Notes: generated from the sequence alone by a model not told the origin. A stretch of 64,000 nucleotides of DNA from Mangrovibacterium marinum (GCF_003046625.1 NZ_QAAD01000006.1:186001-250000), one strand, 5' to 3'. Shown: positions 17,105-26,705, numbered from the stretch's first letter. Translations and numbers: made by a program.

Positions 17105-17138
17105 AAATCCGGTTCTCCCTTAAGAGACCGGATTTTTT
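17105..17138 (+). terminator. Intrinsic terminator of the PadR-PspC operon
   Basis: AAATCCGGT (17105-17113) pairs with ACCGGATTT (17127-17135), extended inward by CTC/GAG across one bulge, and ends in six T residues. Confidence 0.85.
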
Positions 17139-17165
17139 GGTTATCAAACGAAGTTGTTCGTCTTG

Positions 17166-17206
17166 CTTTATTTACCGGGTGACTCGCAGTCACCCGGTAA
17201 ATAAAG
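17166..17206. repeat. Perfect 19-bp hairpin, core shared with 56765-56803
   Basis: Left arm 17166-17184 and right arm 17188-17206 are perfect reverse complements around a CGC loop. The core arms CCGGGTGACT/AGTCACCCGG and the loop are identical to the hairpin at 56773-56795. It sits between two convergent genes, 3 bases after the M3 peptidase stop codon, and may serve as that gene's terminator. The identical core elsewhere suggests a mobile REP-like unit. Confidence 0.75.
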
Positions 17207-17209
17207 TCA

Positions 17210-19339
17210 TTATAGCAATCCTCTGTTCTTCAACAATGGCTTGATGTCCGGATCTTTGCCGCGGAAGTCGCGGAACATGGTTCCATAATCGCCGGTGCCC
17301 CCTTGCGAGAGGATCATGTCGCGGAAGCGTTGTCCGTTTTCGCGGGTCAGCCCACCGTTTTCTTCAAACCAGGCAAAGGCATCGTTGTCCAAAACTTCGG
17401 CCCAGCAGTAAGCGTAGTAACCGGCAGCATAGCCGCCGCCCCACACGTGATTAAAGTAGCTTGAGCGGTAGCGTGGTGGAACCTGCTCCAGGTAAGCGCC
17501 GTTCTTTTTCAAAGCTGCTACTTCAAAGGCGTCGGCATCTTCTACCTGATCGGCAACAGTGAGTGTGTGCCATTGCATATCCAGGATGGCTGCTTCCAGA
17601 AATTCGCTGAAGGCATAGCCCTGGTTGAAAGTAGCCGATTTCTTAATTTTTTCAACCAGTTCTTTCGGCATCGGTTCGCCGGTTTTGTAATGCTTGGCAT
17701 AGTTGGCAAATACCGTTGGGTACAGTGCCCAGTGCTCGTTAAACTGCGAAGGCAGCTCTACAAAGTCGCGCGAAACATTGGTGCCCGAAAGGCTGGGGTA
17801 TTGCTGGTTGGCAAATAATCCGTGCAGGGCGTGGCCAAACTCGTGGAACATGGTGGTTACATCGTCGTAGCTGATCAGGGCCGGTTCGCCCTCGGCAGGT
17901 TTTGCAAAGTTGCACACGTTGTAAATGACCGGTTTTTCGCCCAGTAATTTCGATTGCTCAACAATATTGCCCATCCAGGCACCACCCGATTTGTTGTCGC
18001 GTTTGAAATAGTCAACATAGAACAAACCAATGGTTGAACCATCTTCGTTGAAGATCTCGAACACGCGCACATCGTTGGCATAAACCGGAATGTCGTGACG
18101 TTCTTTAAAGGTGATGCCGTACAATTGTGTAGCGGCGTAGAATACACCATTCTCCATTACATTGTACATTTCGAAATAAGGCTTGATCTGACTTTCGTCC
18201 AAATCGTATTTTTCTTTGCGCACCTGTTCGGCATAGTAGTTCCAATCCCAGGCTTGCAACTTGAAGTTTCCGCCTTGCTTATCGATCAGTTTTTGAATGT
18301 CGGCAGCTTCGGCTTTGGCTTTGGCAATGGCTTGCGGAGCCAGCTGGTTCAGCAATTTCTCGGCAGACTCCGGCGTTTTGGCCATCTGGTTTTGCAGTTT
18401 CCATTCGGCGTAGCTGCTGAAACCCATCAGTTTTGCCTTTTGGGCGCGCAAAGTTGCCAGGCGTTCAATCATGGCGCGTGTGTCGTTTTGGTCACCTTTC
18501 TCAGCCCGGTTCCACGATGCTTCGAACAGTTTTTGGCGTGTTTCGCGGTTTTTCAGCGACTGTAAAGCCGGTTGTTGGGTGGTATTCAGAATCGGGATCA
18601 TGAATTTTCCGGGCATGCCGGCAGCTTCAGCTTTTTGTGCGGCAGCGGCGATTTCACCATCCGACAGGCCGTCCAGCTCTTCTTTCGTATCTACAACTAA
18701 CGCACCATCCTTGGCGGCTGCCAGCATGATATTGGTGAACTTGGTATTCAAAGTTGCTTCCTCTGCATTCAGCGCCTTCATTTCTTCTTTAGCCTCGTCC
18801 GATAGGTTGGCGCCGGCCATCTCGAAACGTTGGTAATATCTCTCAACCAGCTTTTTGGATTCGGCATCCAGATCCAGCTCGTCCCGGTTTTCATAAATCG
18901 TTTTTACACGTTGAAAAAGCTTGTCGTTCATGTAAATGGCATCCGAGTGAGCGGCCAGCTTGGGCGCTTCTTCTTCCTCGATGCGCTGAATTTCCGGGTT
19001 GGTATAGGCGCCTGCTAGCAAGCCGAACACGCCGGAAGCACGGTTCAGCGTTTGGCCGCTTTTTTCCATGGCCACCAAGGTATTTTCGAAAGTTGGCTTT
19101 TCCGGGTTATTGGCAATTTTCTCAATTTCGGCAATTTGCTCTTTCATCCCTTGCTCAATGGCAGGTTGAAAGTGCTCGTTTTTGATTTTGGTGAAATCAG
19201 GAGCGCCGTAGGGCAGGCTGCTTTCCGTCAATAAAGGGTTTTCTCCCATTGTTTCGCTGTTTTTTGTTTTTTGATTCGGCCCGCATGCTACGCTTAGAAG
19301 CGTCAGTGCGATTGCCGGAAGATAAAGAACTCGTTTCAT
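17210..19339 (-). CDS. dcp: M3-family zinc metallopeptidase (dipeptidyl carboxypeptidase-like lipoprotein)
   Basis: 709 residues. The lipoprotein signal peptide ends LLSVAC (Cys19), so the enzyme is exported and lipid-anchored, as in many Bacteroidota Dcp homologues. The zinc site HEFGH is at 499-503 (TMFHEFGHALHG), with the third ligand Glu in the ELPSQFNEHW region about 27 residues on. The C-terminal RYRSSYFNHVWGGGYAAGYY stretch contains the substrate-binding His/Tyr pair of M3 enzymes. It removes dipeptides from peptide C-termini in the periplasm. It is monocistronic, with hairpin 17166-17206 right after the stop. Confidence 0.93.
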   Translation of the reverse strand: MKRVLYLPAIALTLLSVACGPNQKTKNSETMGENPLLTESSLPYGAPDFTKIKNEHFQPAIEQGMKEQIAEIEKIANNPEKPTFENTLVAMEKSGQTLNRASGVFGLLAGAYTNPEIQRIEEEEAPKLAAHSDAIYMNDKLFQRVKTIYENRDELDLDAESKKLVERYYQRFEMAGANLSDEAKEEMKALNAEEATLNTKFTNIMLAAAKDGALVVDTKEELDGLSDGEIAAAAQKAEAAGMPGKFMIPILNTTQQPALQSLKNRETRQKLFEASWNRAEKGDQNDTRAMIERLATLRAQKAKLMGFSSYAEWKLQNQMAKTPESAEKLLNQLAPQAIAKAKAEAADIQKLIDKQGGNFKLQAWDWNYYAEQVRKEKYDLDESQIKPYFEMYNVMENGVFYAATQLYGITFKERHDIPVYANDVRVFEIFNEDGSTIGLFYVDYFKRDNKSGGAWMGNIVEQSKLLGEKPVIYNVCNFAKPAEGEPALISYDDVTTMFHEFGHALHGLFANQQYPSLSGTNVSRDFVELPSQFNEHWALYPTVFANYAKHYKTGEPMPKELVEKIKKSATFNQGYAFSEFLEAAILDMQWHTLTVADQVEDADAFEVAALKKNGAYLEQVPPRYRSSYFNHVWGGGYAAGYYAYCWAEVLDNDAFAWFEENGGLTRENGQRFRDMILSQGGTGDYGTMFRDFRGKDPDIKPLLKNRGLL

Positions 19340-19452
19340 AGACTAAAAGTTGTAATTAAATCCACCATTAATTAAAGGTATTGGTCGTGCCCGGCGTAAA
19401 TTCATTACAGTATGTTTTGAAAAATGAATGGAGCCGGACATTTTCGACCGCA

Positions 19453-19460
19453 CAAAATTA
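19453..19460 (-). promoter_or_regulatory. Possible -7 box (TAATTTTG) of the M3 peptidase gene
   Basis: An exact TAnnTTTG match on the minus strand, 114 bases before the ATG at 19339. The leader would be long, so this is only a candidate. Confidence 0.3.
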
Positions 19461-19746
19461 CAGATCTGTTTTTATTGAAAAAATAAAGATGAGCTCGCGG
19501 GAACCACCAACAGGTTTGCTGCAAAAGGAGTCGCGCCGCCTGGTTTAGGCTGAGTCGAAATTTAAACTATCTCCGGTTCAATAGGAAACCACATCGCCCA
19601 AATCGCGGCTTTCACCGAAAGCACTGATGGCAGATTAAGGGTTAGTCAAAGCTCAGGGTTAATCCGGGTTCTCGGTCGGATACCGAGCCGGCTTTCAGTC
19701 TGGGATGTTTATTGGGTCTCAGAGCTATTGAGATACGAGTTTTAAA

Positions 19747-19800
19747 GAGACAGCAAAATGAAGGCTGTCCAATCGACTTCTTGGACAGCCTTATTGTCTC
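19747..19800. repeat. Nested inverted repeat in a 675-base gene-free stretch
   Basis: Outer arms GAGACA/TGTCTC (19747-19752, 19795-19800) enclose a perfect 12-base stem AAGGCTGTCCAA/TTGGACAGCCTT (19761-19772, 19781-19792). The surrounding gap 19340-20014 has no credible gene. Paired GGCTGTCC words are reminiscent of insertion-sequence ends, so this could be a relic, or simply a two-way terminator. It marks the edge of the AT-rich segment. Confidence 0.55.
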
Positions 19801-20014
19801 AAATTCTCGGTTTGACGATAAACGGAATCCTCTTTGGAGGAATACAGTAGCTTTTGTTTAATGTTTCTGTACTGCTTGCAGCCAGAAAATGAAATGCTTT
19901 ATCGACAAAATTAGCCAGTGTACTAGCAAGAGAGTACTGATAAGTATCAAGCTAGATAGAAAAAGAATAATTAGACGAACTTTATCCATTTCTCATTATC
20001 CACAGAGTGCGTTG

Positions 20015-20920
20015 CTATGCGGTAACCGGAGCAGTAGTTAACCGGTCAACAGTACCTGCTTCAATGCGTAACCAGCCAATAATCCAGAGAATTAAACTGA
20101 GGGTGGAAACGCCACCAACCACCATACTGCCGACAAAAGGAATGATGCCGAATAAACTGGCAACGGCGAGTAAAACCATATTTATAACCAGTATTTTGGC
20201 GCCGCTTTGCCCAAGATCGCCAATTGCAGTCGATCTTTTCATTCTGAGGTAACCCGTTAACTCTACGATGAAAGCAACGATTGCAACAATTCCTGCAATG
20301 AGTCCCATTAACGGAATCATATCGAGAAAGGCAGCTACGATTAACAAAATCAAAGCCAGTCTGATTTTTTTAGCTCCCCTGGTTCCTTCTTCGTCCAGGT
20401 TGTGAATCAATTTTCCTAACCCTAAAAAGAAAAGGACTATACCAGCCAGTGCGATAATATTGAATGCAATGCCGCCCCCAATTTCTTTATAAATGAATAG
20501 TAGGCCTCCAATAAGGATCATTAAGGCACCTTTGGTTGCTGCATTACCGAATGAAAAATTAATAGCTCCTTTTAACAAGCTGTTGGCTATTAATAGCGTA
20601 ATTATAGACAAAATTTGTGCAATAAGTTGCGCTGTTCCGTTTAAAAATAGGGCAATAAAACTAACCGATGCACCGGCAAGAATAATAAAAACAAACTTTT
20701 TGGCATTGGGATGAGTTGTAAGTTGCTCTGCGGTACTGATTTTCGATGCTGCGGTTAATACTAAGGCGATGCCAATTAGTGCAACAAAAGTTGATTGAAA
20801 ATCGAACCCGCTGGCACCGGTAATCAACCCTCCTAAATCGTGGTCCGGAATGGCATTAAGCAGCAATATTAATATACCTCCAATAAGTAGTGTGAATGAT
20901 TTTGTTAAGTTCTGTTTCAT
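20015..20920 (-). CDS. Polytopic membrane protein, unknown function
   Basis: 301 residues with about nine or ten hydrophobic segments, short loops and no charged motifs, and a single polar connector (LIHNLDEEGTRGAKKIR) near residue 175. No transporter signature or catalytic motif was recognised. It lies 47 bases after the 322-residue lipoprotein gene and probably forms a three-gene unit with the two lipoproteins upstream. The AT-rich codon use matches those neighbours. Confidence 0.7.
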   Translation of the reverse strand: MKQNLTKSFTLLIGGILILLLNAIPDHDLGGLITGASGFDFQSTFVALIGIALVLTAASKISTAEQLTTHPNAKKFVFIILAGASVSFIALFLNGTAQLIAQILSIITLLIANSLLKGAINFSFGNAATKGALMILIGGLLFIYKEIGGGIAFNIIALAGIVLFFLGLGKLIHNLDEEGTRGAKKIRLALILLIVAAFLDMIPLMGLIAGIVAIVAFIVELTGYLRMKRSTAIGDLGQSGAKILVINMVLLAVASLFGIIPFVGSMVVGGVSTLSLILWIIGWLRIEAGTVDRLTTAPVTA

Positions 20921-20967
20921 AAATTGAGTGTTAAAAATTTGTGATTTTTGATTTGTATTTTTGTTGA

Positions 20968-21936
20968 TTAACGATATCTGATAATTTTAAAATTGCCGTC
21001 GGCTCCTCGAAATCCTTCGAACAAAACACGATCATCAGTCTGTCCATAATCGAAGAGGCGCTTATTCCCGTACACGAATTCGGTGCCGTACTTCCAGCTT
21101 AAGGCTGCAATTTCAACATCACTTTTTCTCAAATCGGTATAGAAGATTTGGTCAGCATTAGCATCTTTCCAATTAAACTCGGGCATAAACAGTTGTAGTT
21201 TGTTTATTGGAAAAGCATGAGCAGTGCGTTTTGACATGGCAGCATTGCCATTAATATCCTTATCACCTAAAAGGCCTAGTTTGAATTCCTTTTGATCGCT
21301 AAACAAAGCATTAAATTTTGTGCTGAATATTTTGTTGCCTTTGAGATCAATAAAATCAGCTGCTTTATCACGCTCTTTGGGTTTTACGGCTGCCCTTCCA
21401 CAGTGAAAATCTTCGGGAACTTCATTTTGAGGTTCTTTTTGAAATGCAGCAAGTTCTTCACCCGAAAGGTTATTGTCTAATGTGGGCAGATAAAGCAATA
21501 CATCTTCGTAGCCTAAGAAATCTAAGGCTCCCTTTGTCGGACATATTTTCCAGCCCTCTTTTCCTTTCGTTAAGTTGGCTTGCATCGTGTAGCTTCTGCC
21601 GCCATTTATTTTTAATTTATAATTTATGGTTGCAAACTGTTTGTCTTCAGCAATATGCTCCTCTATGGCTGTGACTTCGAATAAACCAGCAAGTGTCTCC
21701 TTATCAGTCTGCCTGGCTTCTGAATGAAAAAAGTCAATAACTTTCTTGTTATGGTCTTCAAAAACCGCTTTACGAACATCGGCCAATTCTAACTTAGTGC
21801 CAAGTTCCTCAAATTGGCCGTTACAGATTGCTTTGTAGCAATTTTGAATAAATTGTGTTGGCGATTCTTTTACACCACAGCTATGCAACAATATGGCAGT
21901 AAAAGAGACTGCTACAAGTAGTAAAATTTGTTTCAT
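20968..21936 (-). CDS. DUF4878-like lipoprotein (322 residues)
   Basis: The lipoprotein signal ends LLHSC (Cys20). The next 110 residues resemble the NTF2-like DUF4878 fold: SPTQFIQNCYKAICNGQFEEL, a central helix, then strands FATINYKLKING and GWKICPT. They are visibly related to the smaller lipoprotein encoded just upstream. The C-terminal 170 residues have no recognised domain. The function is unknown. It is middle gene of the lipoprotein-lipoprotein-membrane protein unit. Confidence 0.7.
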   Translation of the reverse strand: MKQILLLVAVSFTAILLHSCGVKESPTQFIQNCYKAICNGQFEELGTKLELADVRKAVFEDHNKKVIDFFHSEARQTDKETLAGLFEVTAIEEHIAEDKQFATINYKLKINGGRSYTMQANLTKGKEGWKICPTKGALDFLGYEDVLLYLPTLDNNLSGEELAAFQKEPQNEVPEDFHCGRAAVKPKERDKAADFIDLKGNKIFSTKFNALFSDQKEFKLGLLGDKDINGNAAMSKRTAHAFPINKLQLFMPEFNWKDANADQIFYTDLRKSDVEIAALSWKYGTEFVYGNKRLFDYGQTDDRVLFEGFRGADGNFKIIRYR

Positions 21937-21970
21937 AGAGAAAGATAATTGCTTGGATTGGTTGTTATTA

Positions 21971-22393
21971 TTAACCGAAGATCGATATCATCCATTTATC
22001 CTCAATTTTTCGAACTACGATCTCTTCTTCCTCCGCTTCGGCCCCTTTAATTTTAAGAATAAAAGTCACTTTAGCCTGTGTTTTTGCTTCATTGTATTTT
22101 GTATCAATTAGTTTAATGCCTTGGTATTCTATTTTTTCAAGGTTGTACTTCTGCTTTAACACCTCGGTAACCATTTTCGTGAGCCCGTTTAGCTCTTCAA
22201 TAGTATCCGCTTGATCTTCCTGTTTTACCGGGGCAACTGGTTCGCCCTTGGCGTTCAATATAAGACCAACGTTTTCATTCGTTTTTCCTGAAAACATATT
22301 TGAATAAAATGTTTCCACGACTTTTTCGGGTGAATTTGATACCCCGCACGAAGCCAATACCACTACCATCAGGATTAACATGCAATTTTTCAT
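21971..22393 (-). CDS. DUF4878-like small lipoprotein (140 residues)
   Basis: The signal peptide with lipobox LASC (Cys16) is followed by SPEKVVETFYSNMFSGKTNENV, a helix-helix segment, and terminal strands AKVTFILKIKG and WMISIFG, the arrangement of DUF4878 or NTF2-like lipoproteins. It matches the N-terminal part of the downstream 322-residue lipoprotein, suggesting duplication. It is first gene of the unit; its promoter would lie in the gap above 22394. Confidence 0.7.
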   Translation of the reverse strand: MKNCMLILMVVVLASCGVSNSPEKVVETFYSNMFSGKTNENVGLILNAKGEPVAPVKQEDQADTIEELNGLTKMVTEVLKQKYNLEKIEYQGIKLIDTKYNEAKTQAKVTFILKIKGAEAEEEEIVVRKIEDKWMISIFG

Positions 22394-23206
22394 CGTTAAT
22401 TTTTTTGAATTTAGGTTGTTTTGATTTTTATTTTATGTATTGCGAAAAATAAGTAATAACGATAGATGTGTTTATTTTGTGATCGTTTGTTCGCGTTTAT
22501 TCACTTTCTTATTTAATAAGCTGAATTTTGGCCTATGTTTATAAAGGTTGTTCTGTTTTTGTTTTTATTTGGCATGAAGAAACCTTATAAATAGCTGAAT
22601 ACAAAGCAATGTTAGTGTTGATTTATAAATCCGAACTTATTCGGTGGCTTACGGCGTCTTTTTACAATCTCGTACTGGTCGGAAGTAGGAAACTTCAACG
22701 AAAAACCAGAATTAGCTAAATGTTAGCTATGAGTACAAGAGCTTGATATCTTAAGTTTGGTGAGTTTGTTTGCGAATTATTTTAAATAGAAATTGATAAA
22801 ATAGTCGGATAAAGTTTGGGGCGGGAAGCGGGACAATTATCGGAGCCTTTACAGGGAAATCCGGAACAGCCGATATTTTGCTTAACCAATGCTTAAAGTC
22901 AATGATTGCTCTTGCTGGATTTTTGAGTAAATCTTGAATATTTATGTATGCGTATTTAGAACCGAACTCAGGTTGTCAACGCCAATAAGACGTTGCTGAA
23001 AAGGTGTTCGGTTGATAAGAAGGGATAAAGAAAAGATCGTGCAAAGCGCTTTTTTGTCCCTTTGGATATACTGGAAAAATAATTGTACTCGTATTGTGTG
23101 TGTCGGAGGAGCGTTTTTTATACGGTTTAGTTTATTTATAAGTATCGTCTGGATATTTCGTGTGCTAAATCGTTCTTTGGATGTGACAATTTAAACGGTC
23201 GTTTTG
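22394..23206. other. 813-base gene-free AT-rich stretch
   Basis: It separates the lipoprotein unit from the TPR-AraC regulator gene. A 60-codon frame at 23012-23194 encodes a hydrophobic, Trp/Phe-rich peptide but has no supporting context. No tRNA, terminator or repeat was recognised. Decayed coding sequence is possible. Confidence 0.4.
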
Positions 23207-25093
23207 TTATTCTGTTAGGTCAGCGAACGCTGTGTTTTTATAAACCGATGGAGTTACTCCTGTTAATTTTTTAAATGCCGAATTAAAGGCTGATTTGCTT
23301 TTAAATCCTGCTTTATTGCCAATGCCTTCAATGCTAAGGCGGTCAAATTCAGGTGTCCGAAGTAAACGCTGGGCTTCTTCAACCCTTAGTTGGTTTATAA
23401 ATGTTGGGAAATTGCAGGAAAAACTATCATTGATTACTTGCGACAAGTAACTTGTATTTGTGTGTAACTCCCGTGCCGTTTCGTTAAGGGTGGTACCTGG
23501 ATTTTGATAGAATTTCTGGTCTATTAGTTCGTTCAGCTTTTGTTTTATGCTCTGAACCAGTTCTGCTGAAAGATCCGGTTTTCCTACATTTGGTTCGTTG
23601 TGCGTTGATGGTTTTGAATTCTCACCAACTAAGATCTGTCTGCGCTTTTCCGTAGTTACAGCGACCAGTTCATCGTTCTTTTTAACCAACTCTTTGTATG
23701 ATTGTAGTTTTAAGCGGTTTTGCCAATAATATACCAAACTAAAAATAATTGTAAGAAGCAATAAGGCCGATATACTAATTAGTAACACCCGATTTTTTAA
23801 TAGAGTTGCATTATCCTTTTGCTTTTCAATCGTCATTTTTGCAAGCTGAAGATCCTTCTTCTCGGCCTCATATTTATTCCGCAAGTTCTCGGTTACTTGA
23901 TACTTTTCAATATTAAAAAGACTATCGCTGTGATTATGAAATTTTCTTGCCCACTTATAAGCTTCCTTGTAATTCCGTTTTTCATCGTTTAAGATCATCA
24001 TGTTTTCGTAATAATCTCGAAAATCATTTTCTCCCGACTCAATCAAAGACTGATATGATTTATTATAGAAATATTCTGTTTTAGTCCAATTCCGCTGATC
24101 GTAATACACATTACCAATATTTGTGTATACATTGGATCTTATGTACGGATTGTTTAATTCTTTATTCAATTCCAACACCTGAGTGTAGGTATCAATAGCC
24201 AAATCGTACTTTTGCTGTCTTTCGTATAAGGCTCCGAGGCTATTTAAAACATGTACTTGCTTTGAGTTCAGTCCGGCTTTCGAAAGTACTTTATCAGCTT
24301 CTAGCAGATACTTTTCTGCTTCGTTATATTTCTCCTGAATTAAAAGAATGGTGCCAATGTTCTGGTTGGTAACAGCAATGTTTTCTATATTTTCTAATTG
24401 TGTATTAAAAGTTAGCACTTTGTTAAAACAATCCAGACACTTTTCGTAATCCTGTTGGCGAAAATACATCTTCCCCAGGCTCCCATATAACAATGCCAGG
24501 CTTTTTGTATCGCCAATTTTTTCAGCTATTGCTAATCCTTCCATCAAAGCATCCATTGCCTTGGGATATTCGTTCTGCAGGGTGAAAATGTCTGATAGAT
24601 AAATATTTCCCAATACAACCGTTTTATTGTTATTCGTTTGTTTGAAAAACTCAAGTGCTTCCGTACATAGCTTAAGAGCCTTTGTTTGATCACCATTTAA
24701 TTGGTTAAAATGCGCATAATGGAGCTTTATTTTATTGACTGCCGAGCTATCTATATTGAATCGTTTTCCGTAAATTAACATGCTGTAAATGGAATCGGCC
24801 TGTCGACTAAGTCCTTGTTTTTCTTTTAAGTCAGCTTTTCGAAAAAGTCCGGCAACCGTTAATGAATCGTGTTTTATTTGAATTGCCCGGTTTATCCCTG
24901 AATCTAACATTAGTGCCGCCGAATCGGCATAAAGTACAGTTTGTTTTTCTGCTTTATCATAAAACTCTTTAATGCTTTCAATTTCCGGACTAAGGGCGGG
25001 AGTTTTTTCGCATGAATAGAGAAAAATGAGCAGTGCAAATACGAGCCAGATTGATGCTTGTTTTTTAGTAAATGGTTGAAAGGAAAGTTTCAT
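23207..25093 (-). CDS. TPR-containing membrane regulator with AraC-type DNA-binding domain
   Basis: 628 residues. The N-terminal signal or lipobox-like segment (IFLYSC, about residue 27) is followed by a TPR solenoid (about 95-340; repeats of the form AIDTYTQVLELNKELNN), a transmembrane helix (about 434-456) and a coiled segment. The C-terminal AraC double helix-turn-helix follows (about 530-622; LRVEEAQRLLRTPEF, IGNKAGFKSKSAFNSAFKK). This architecture is common in Bacteroidota as one-component sensors spanning the membrane. There is no kinase or receiver domain. Its target is unknown; the nearest unit is the lipoprotein operon. Confidence 0.88.
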   Translation of the reverse strand: MKLSFQPFTKKQASIWLVFALLIFLYSCEKTPALSPEIESIKEFYDKAEKQTVLYADSAALMLDSGINRAIQIKHDSLTVAGLFRKADLKEKQGLSRQADSIYSMLIYGKRFNIDSSAVNKIKLHYAHFNQLNGDQTKALKLCTEALEFFKQTNNNKTVVLGNIYLSDIFTLQNEYPKAMDALMEGLAIAEKIGDTKSLALLYGSLGKMYFRQQDYEKCLDCFNKVLTFNTQLENIENIAVTNQNIGTILLIQEKYNEAEKYLLEADKVLSKAGLNSKQVHVLNSLGALYERQQKYDLAIDTYTQVLELNKELNNPYIRSNVYTNIGNVYYDQRNWTKTEYFYNKSYQSLIESGENDFRDYYENMMILNDEKRNYKEAYKWARKFHNHSDSLFNIEKYQVTENLRNKYEAEKKDLQLAKMTIEKQKDNATLLKNRVLLISISALLLLTIIFSLVYYWQNRLKLQSYKELVKKNDELVAVTTEKRRQILVGENSKPSTHNEPNVGKPDLSAELVQSIKQKLNELIDQKFYQNPGTTLNETARELHTNTSYLSQVINDSFSCNFPTFINQLRVEEAQRLLRTPEFDRLSIEGIGNKAGFKSKSAFNSAFKKLTGVTPSVYKNTAFADLTE

Positions 25094-25593
25094 GGGTTAA
25101 AGGTTGTTTTTACGTCAGGCATAAATATAACACATTCGTAATTATGAAACAATTACTGGGGTGGTTTCGGATATTCATATAGGCAATTGCAAAGTATCAG
25201 CCTATAAACAATAAGTTGAGACCTGTTATTATAGCATTGTTTAATTTCGGATAATTAACAGCCAGTAGTTGGTGGTTATTTGAATCTTGTCGGTCAGCAC
25301 TCAAGTTAGCGACGATACCACTATCCCGATACTGGCCTGATAAGCCTAAAAACTGGATATGGAGATAGAAGGGAAGCTCTTTTCCCTCTGGAATTTTTTC
25401 CGGCCCTATTTGTTTTCGCAAGGTGCCGGGAGCCAAAGCGGAGGCAATTCTTCCATTAATGATGCGACAGTCTCTATTATTCGTTTTAGTCGAAACGATT
25501 GTTGGCTACCTGTTGCTTAGGTGTTTGTAAGATATTGTTTTGAAGTAGTTTAGATGTTCGCTCTGCTTAGTCGGCTTATGTTGTTCTATGAGC
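25094..25593. other. 500-base stretch without a supported gene
   Basis: A 79-codon minus-strand frame (25197-25436; contains LHIQFLGLSGQYRDSG) has reasonable composition but no recognised family and no visible ribosome-binding site or promoter. It could be a decayed gene end. It is listed here rather than called as a gene. Confidence 0.35.
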
Positions 25594-26484
25594 TCAATTT
25601 CTGCTGAGCTCAATTCGCCGCAATTGCTGATCGTTGGTGTTGTTGGTGTCAATGCTGAGTTCTCCCTTTTCAAACTTCTCGATCATCTCGCCGGCAATGC
25701 TGGTGTTGTTCGGGACGTTGGGCAGGTGCCCCCGCGCAAACCAGCCAGCTTCAACAATTTCCTTATTGTCGATGGTGATGGGGTGCTGGTCATCGGCTTC
25801 GGCCACAAAGCCAACCATCAGCGAGCCGGATAGGGGCCAGGGTTGGCTTTTGTAATAGTGCAGCTTCGTGATTTCCAACCCCACTTCTTCCTTTATTTCC
25901 CGGCGAACAGCTTGCTCCAGTGTTTCACCCACATCCACGTAACCGGCAATCAGGGCAAAGCGGTTGTTGGTGAAGCTTGCGTTTCGGGCCAGCAGGATTT
26001 TGTCGCCGCAAATAATCGCAGTGATCACCGCCGGCGAGATCTTCGGGAAAACCATGTTTTTGCACGACGGACAAACAAGCGCCCGTTCGTCGGTTTTGTG
26101 TTGCAATGGCGATCCGCATTTACCGCAAAACTTATTCTGCTTGTACCAGTTCATCAGCTGAAAGGCCGCAAGCGCTGTCCAGGCAACTTCGGGCTGGTCG
26201 ATTGTCCGCATGAAATTCAGGTCCTTATAATCAAATTCAGCCGGGTTGGCTTCCGGTTTTTCTGAAATCAAAAAACAGGAGCTTTCGTTGAGGGTGAACA
26301 GGAAGGTTGCTGTTTGGCATGAAAGGGCCGGGAAGTCTTTCTTCCGGGGAATGAAAAATTGCTCGCCCACAGTTTTCAGCAACAGCTGGTTGTTCTCGAA
26401 ATAGAACAGCCAGTCCGTATCAGCAACAAGCTGGTTGGCTTTGTATTCATTCTTGAATTGATGGGGAAAAATATCCTGGATCAT
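25594..26484 (-). CDS. nudC: NAD(+)/NADH pyrophosphatase NudC-like (RNA NAD-decapping type)
   Basis: 296 residues with the full NudC plan: an N-terminal domain, a zinc ribbon (CGKCGSP then CPSCKN, about 118-145), the Nudix box (G-x5-E-x7-REIKEEVGLE, about 178-200) and the NudC-specific SQPWPLSGSLM. The family hydrolyses NADH and removes NAD caps from RNA in the cytosol. It is monocistronic and divergent from the GH20 gene. Confidence 0.92.
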   Translation of the reverse strand: MIQDIFPHQFKNEYKANQLVADTDWLFYFENNQLLLKTVGEQFFIPRKKDFPALSCQTATFLFTLNESSCFLISEKPEANPAEFDYKDLNFMRTIDQPEVAWTALAAFQLMNWYKQNKFCGKCGSPLQHKTDERALVCPSCKNMVFPKISPAVITAIICGDKILLARNASFTNNRFALIAGYVDVGETLEQAVRREIKEEVGLEITKLHYYKSQPWPLSGSLMVGFVAEADDQHPITIDNKEIVEAGWFARGHLPNVPNNTSIAGEMIEKFEKGELSIDTNNTNDQQLRRIELSRN

Positions 26485-26655
26485 GCGAGGTTGTGAATTG
26501 GTTAAACGATATTGTCCTCAAAATTAGTGAAGCTTCGGTCGTGTTATCCTGCTTCGGCGAACAACAGGCCGCTATTTAATCAAGACTTCAGAAATGCCGG
26601 CGCCTGATCGGTTTAGTTGCGGGGGATTTGCTGTAGGGAGAACAGTTTTGGGGTT

Positions 26656-26684
26656 TTTGCAAGTCGGGCATCTTGTTATCTTTG
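26656..26684 (+). promoter_or_regulatory. Promoter of the GH20 gene (TTTG-N17-TATCTTTG)
   Basis: TTTG at 26656-26659 and an exact TATCTTTG at 26677-26684. The box overlaps an upstream TTG codon at 26673 that would otherwise extend the frame, showing that the true start is the GTG at 26706, about 15 bases after the expected transcription start. Confidence 0.6.
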
Positions 26685-26705
26685 GGGCACCTAAATCAAG
26701 AATCC

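Noticed and set aside
23012-23194. 60-codon hydrophobic frame upstream of the TPR-AraC gene
   Set aside because: Could suggest a small membrane protein, but it has no promoter, no context and is AT-rich by chance.
23207-25093. Reading the TPR-AraC protein as an HTCS regulator
   Set aside because: It has no propeller, kinase or receiver domain, only TPRs, one membrane helix and AraC.
25197-25436. 79-codon minus-strand frame
   Set aside because: Somewhat protein-like, but no recognised family or start signals; kept only as a remark on the gap.
26673-26705. Upstream TTG start for the GH20 gene
   Set aside because: It overlaps the TATCTTTG box, and the GTG at 26706 gives a correct lipoprotein signal peptide.
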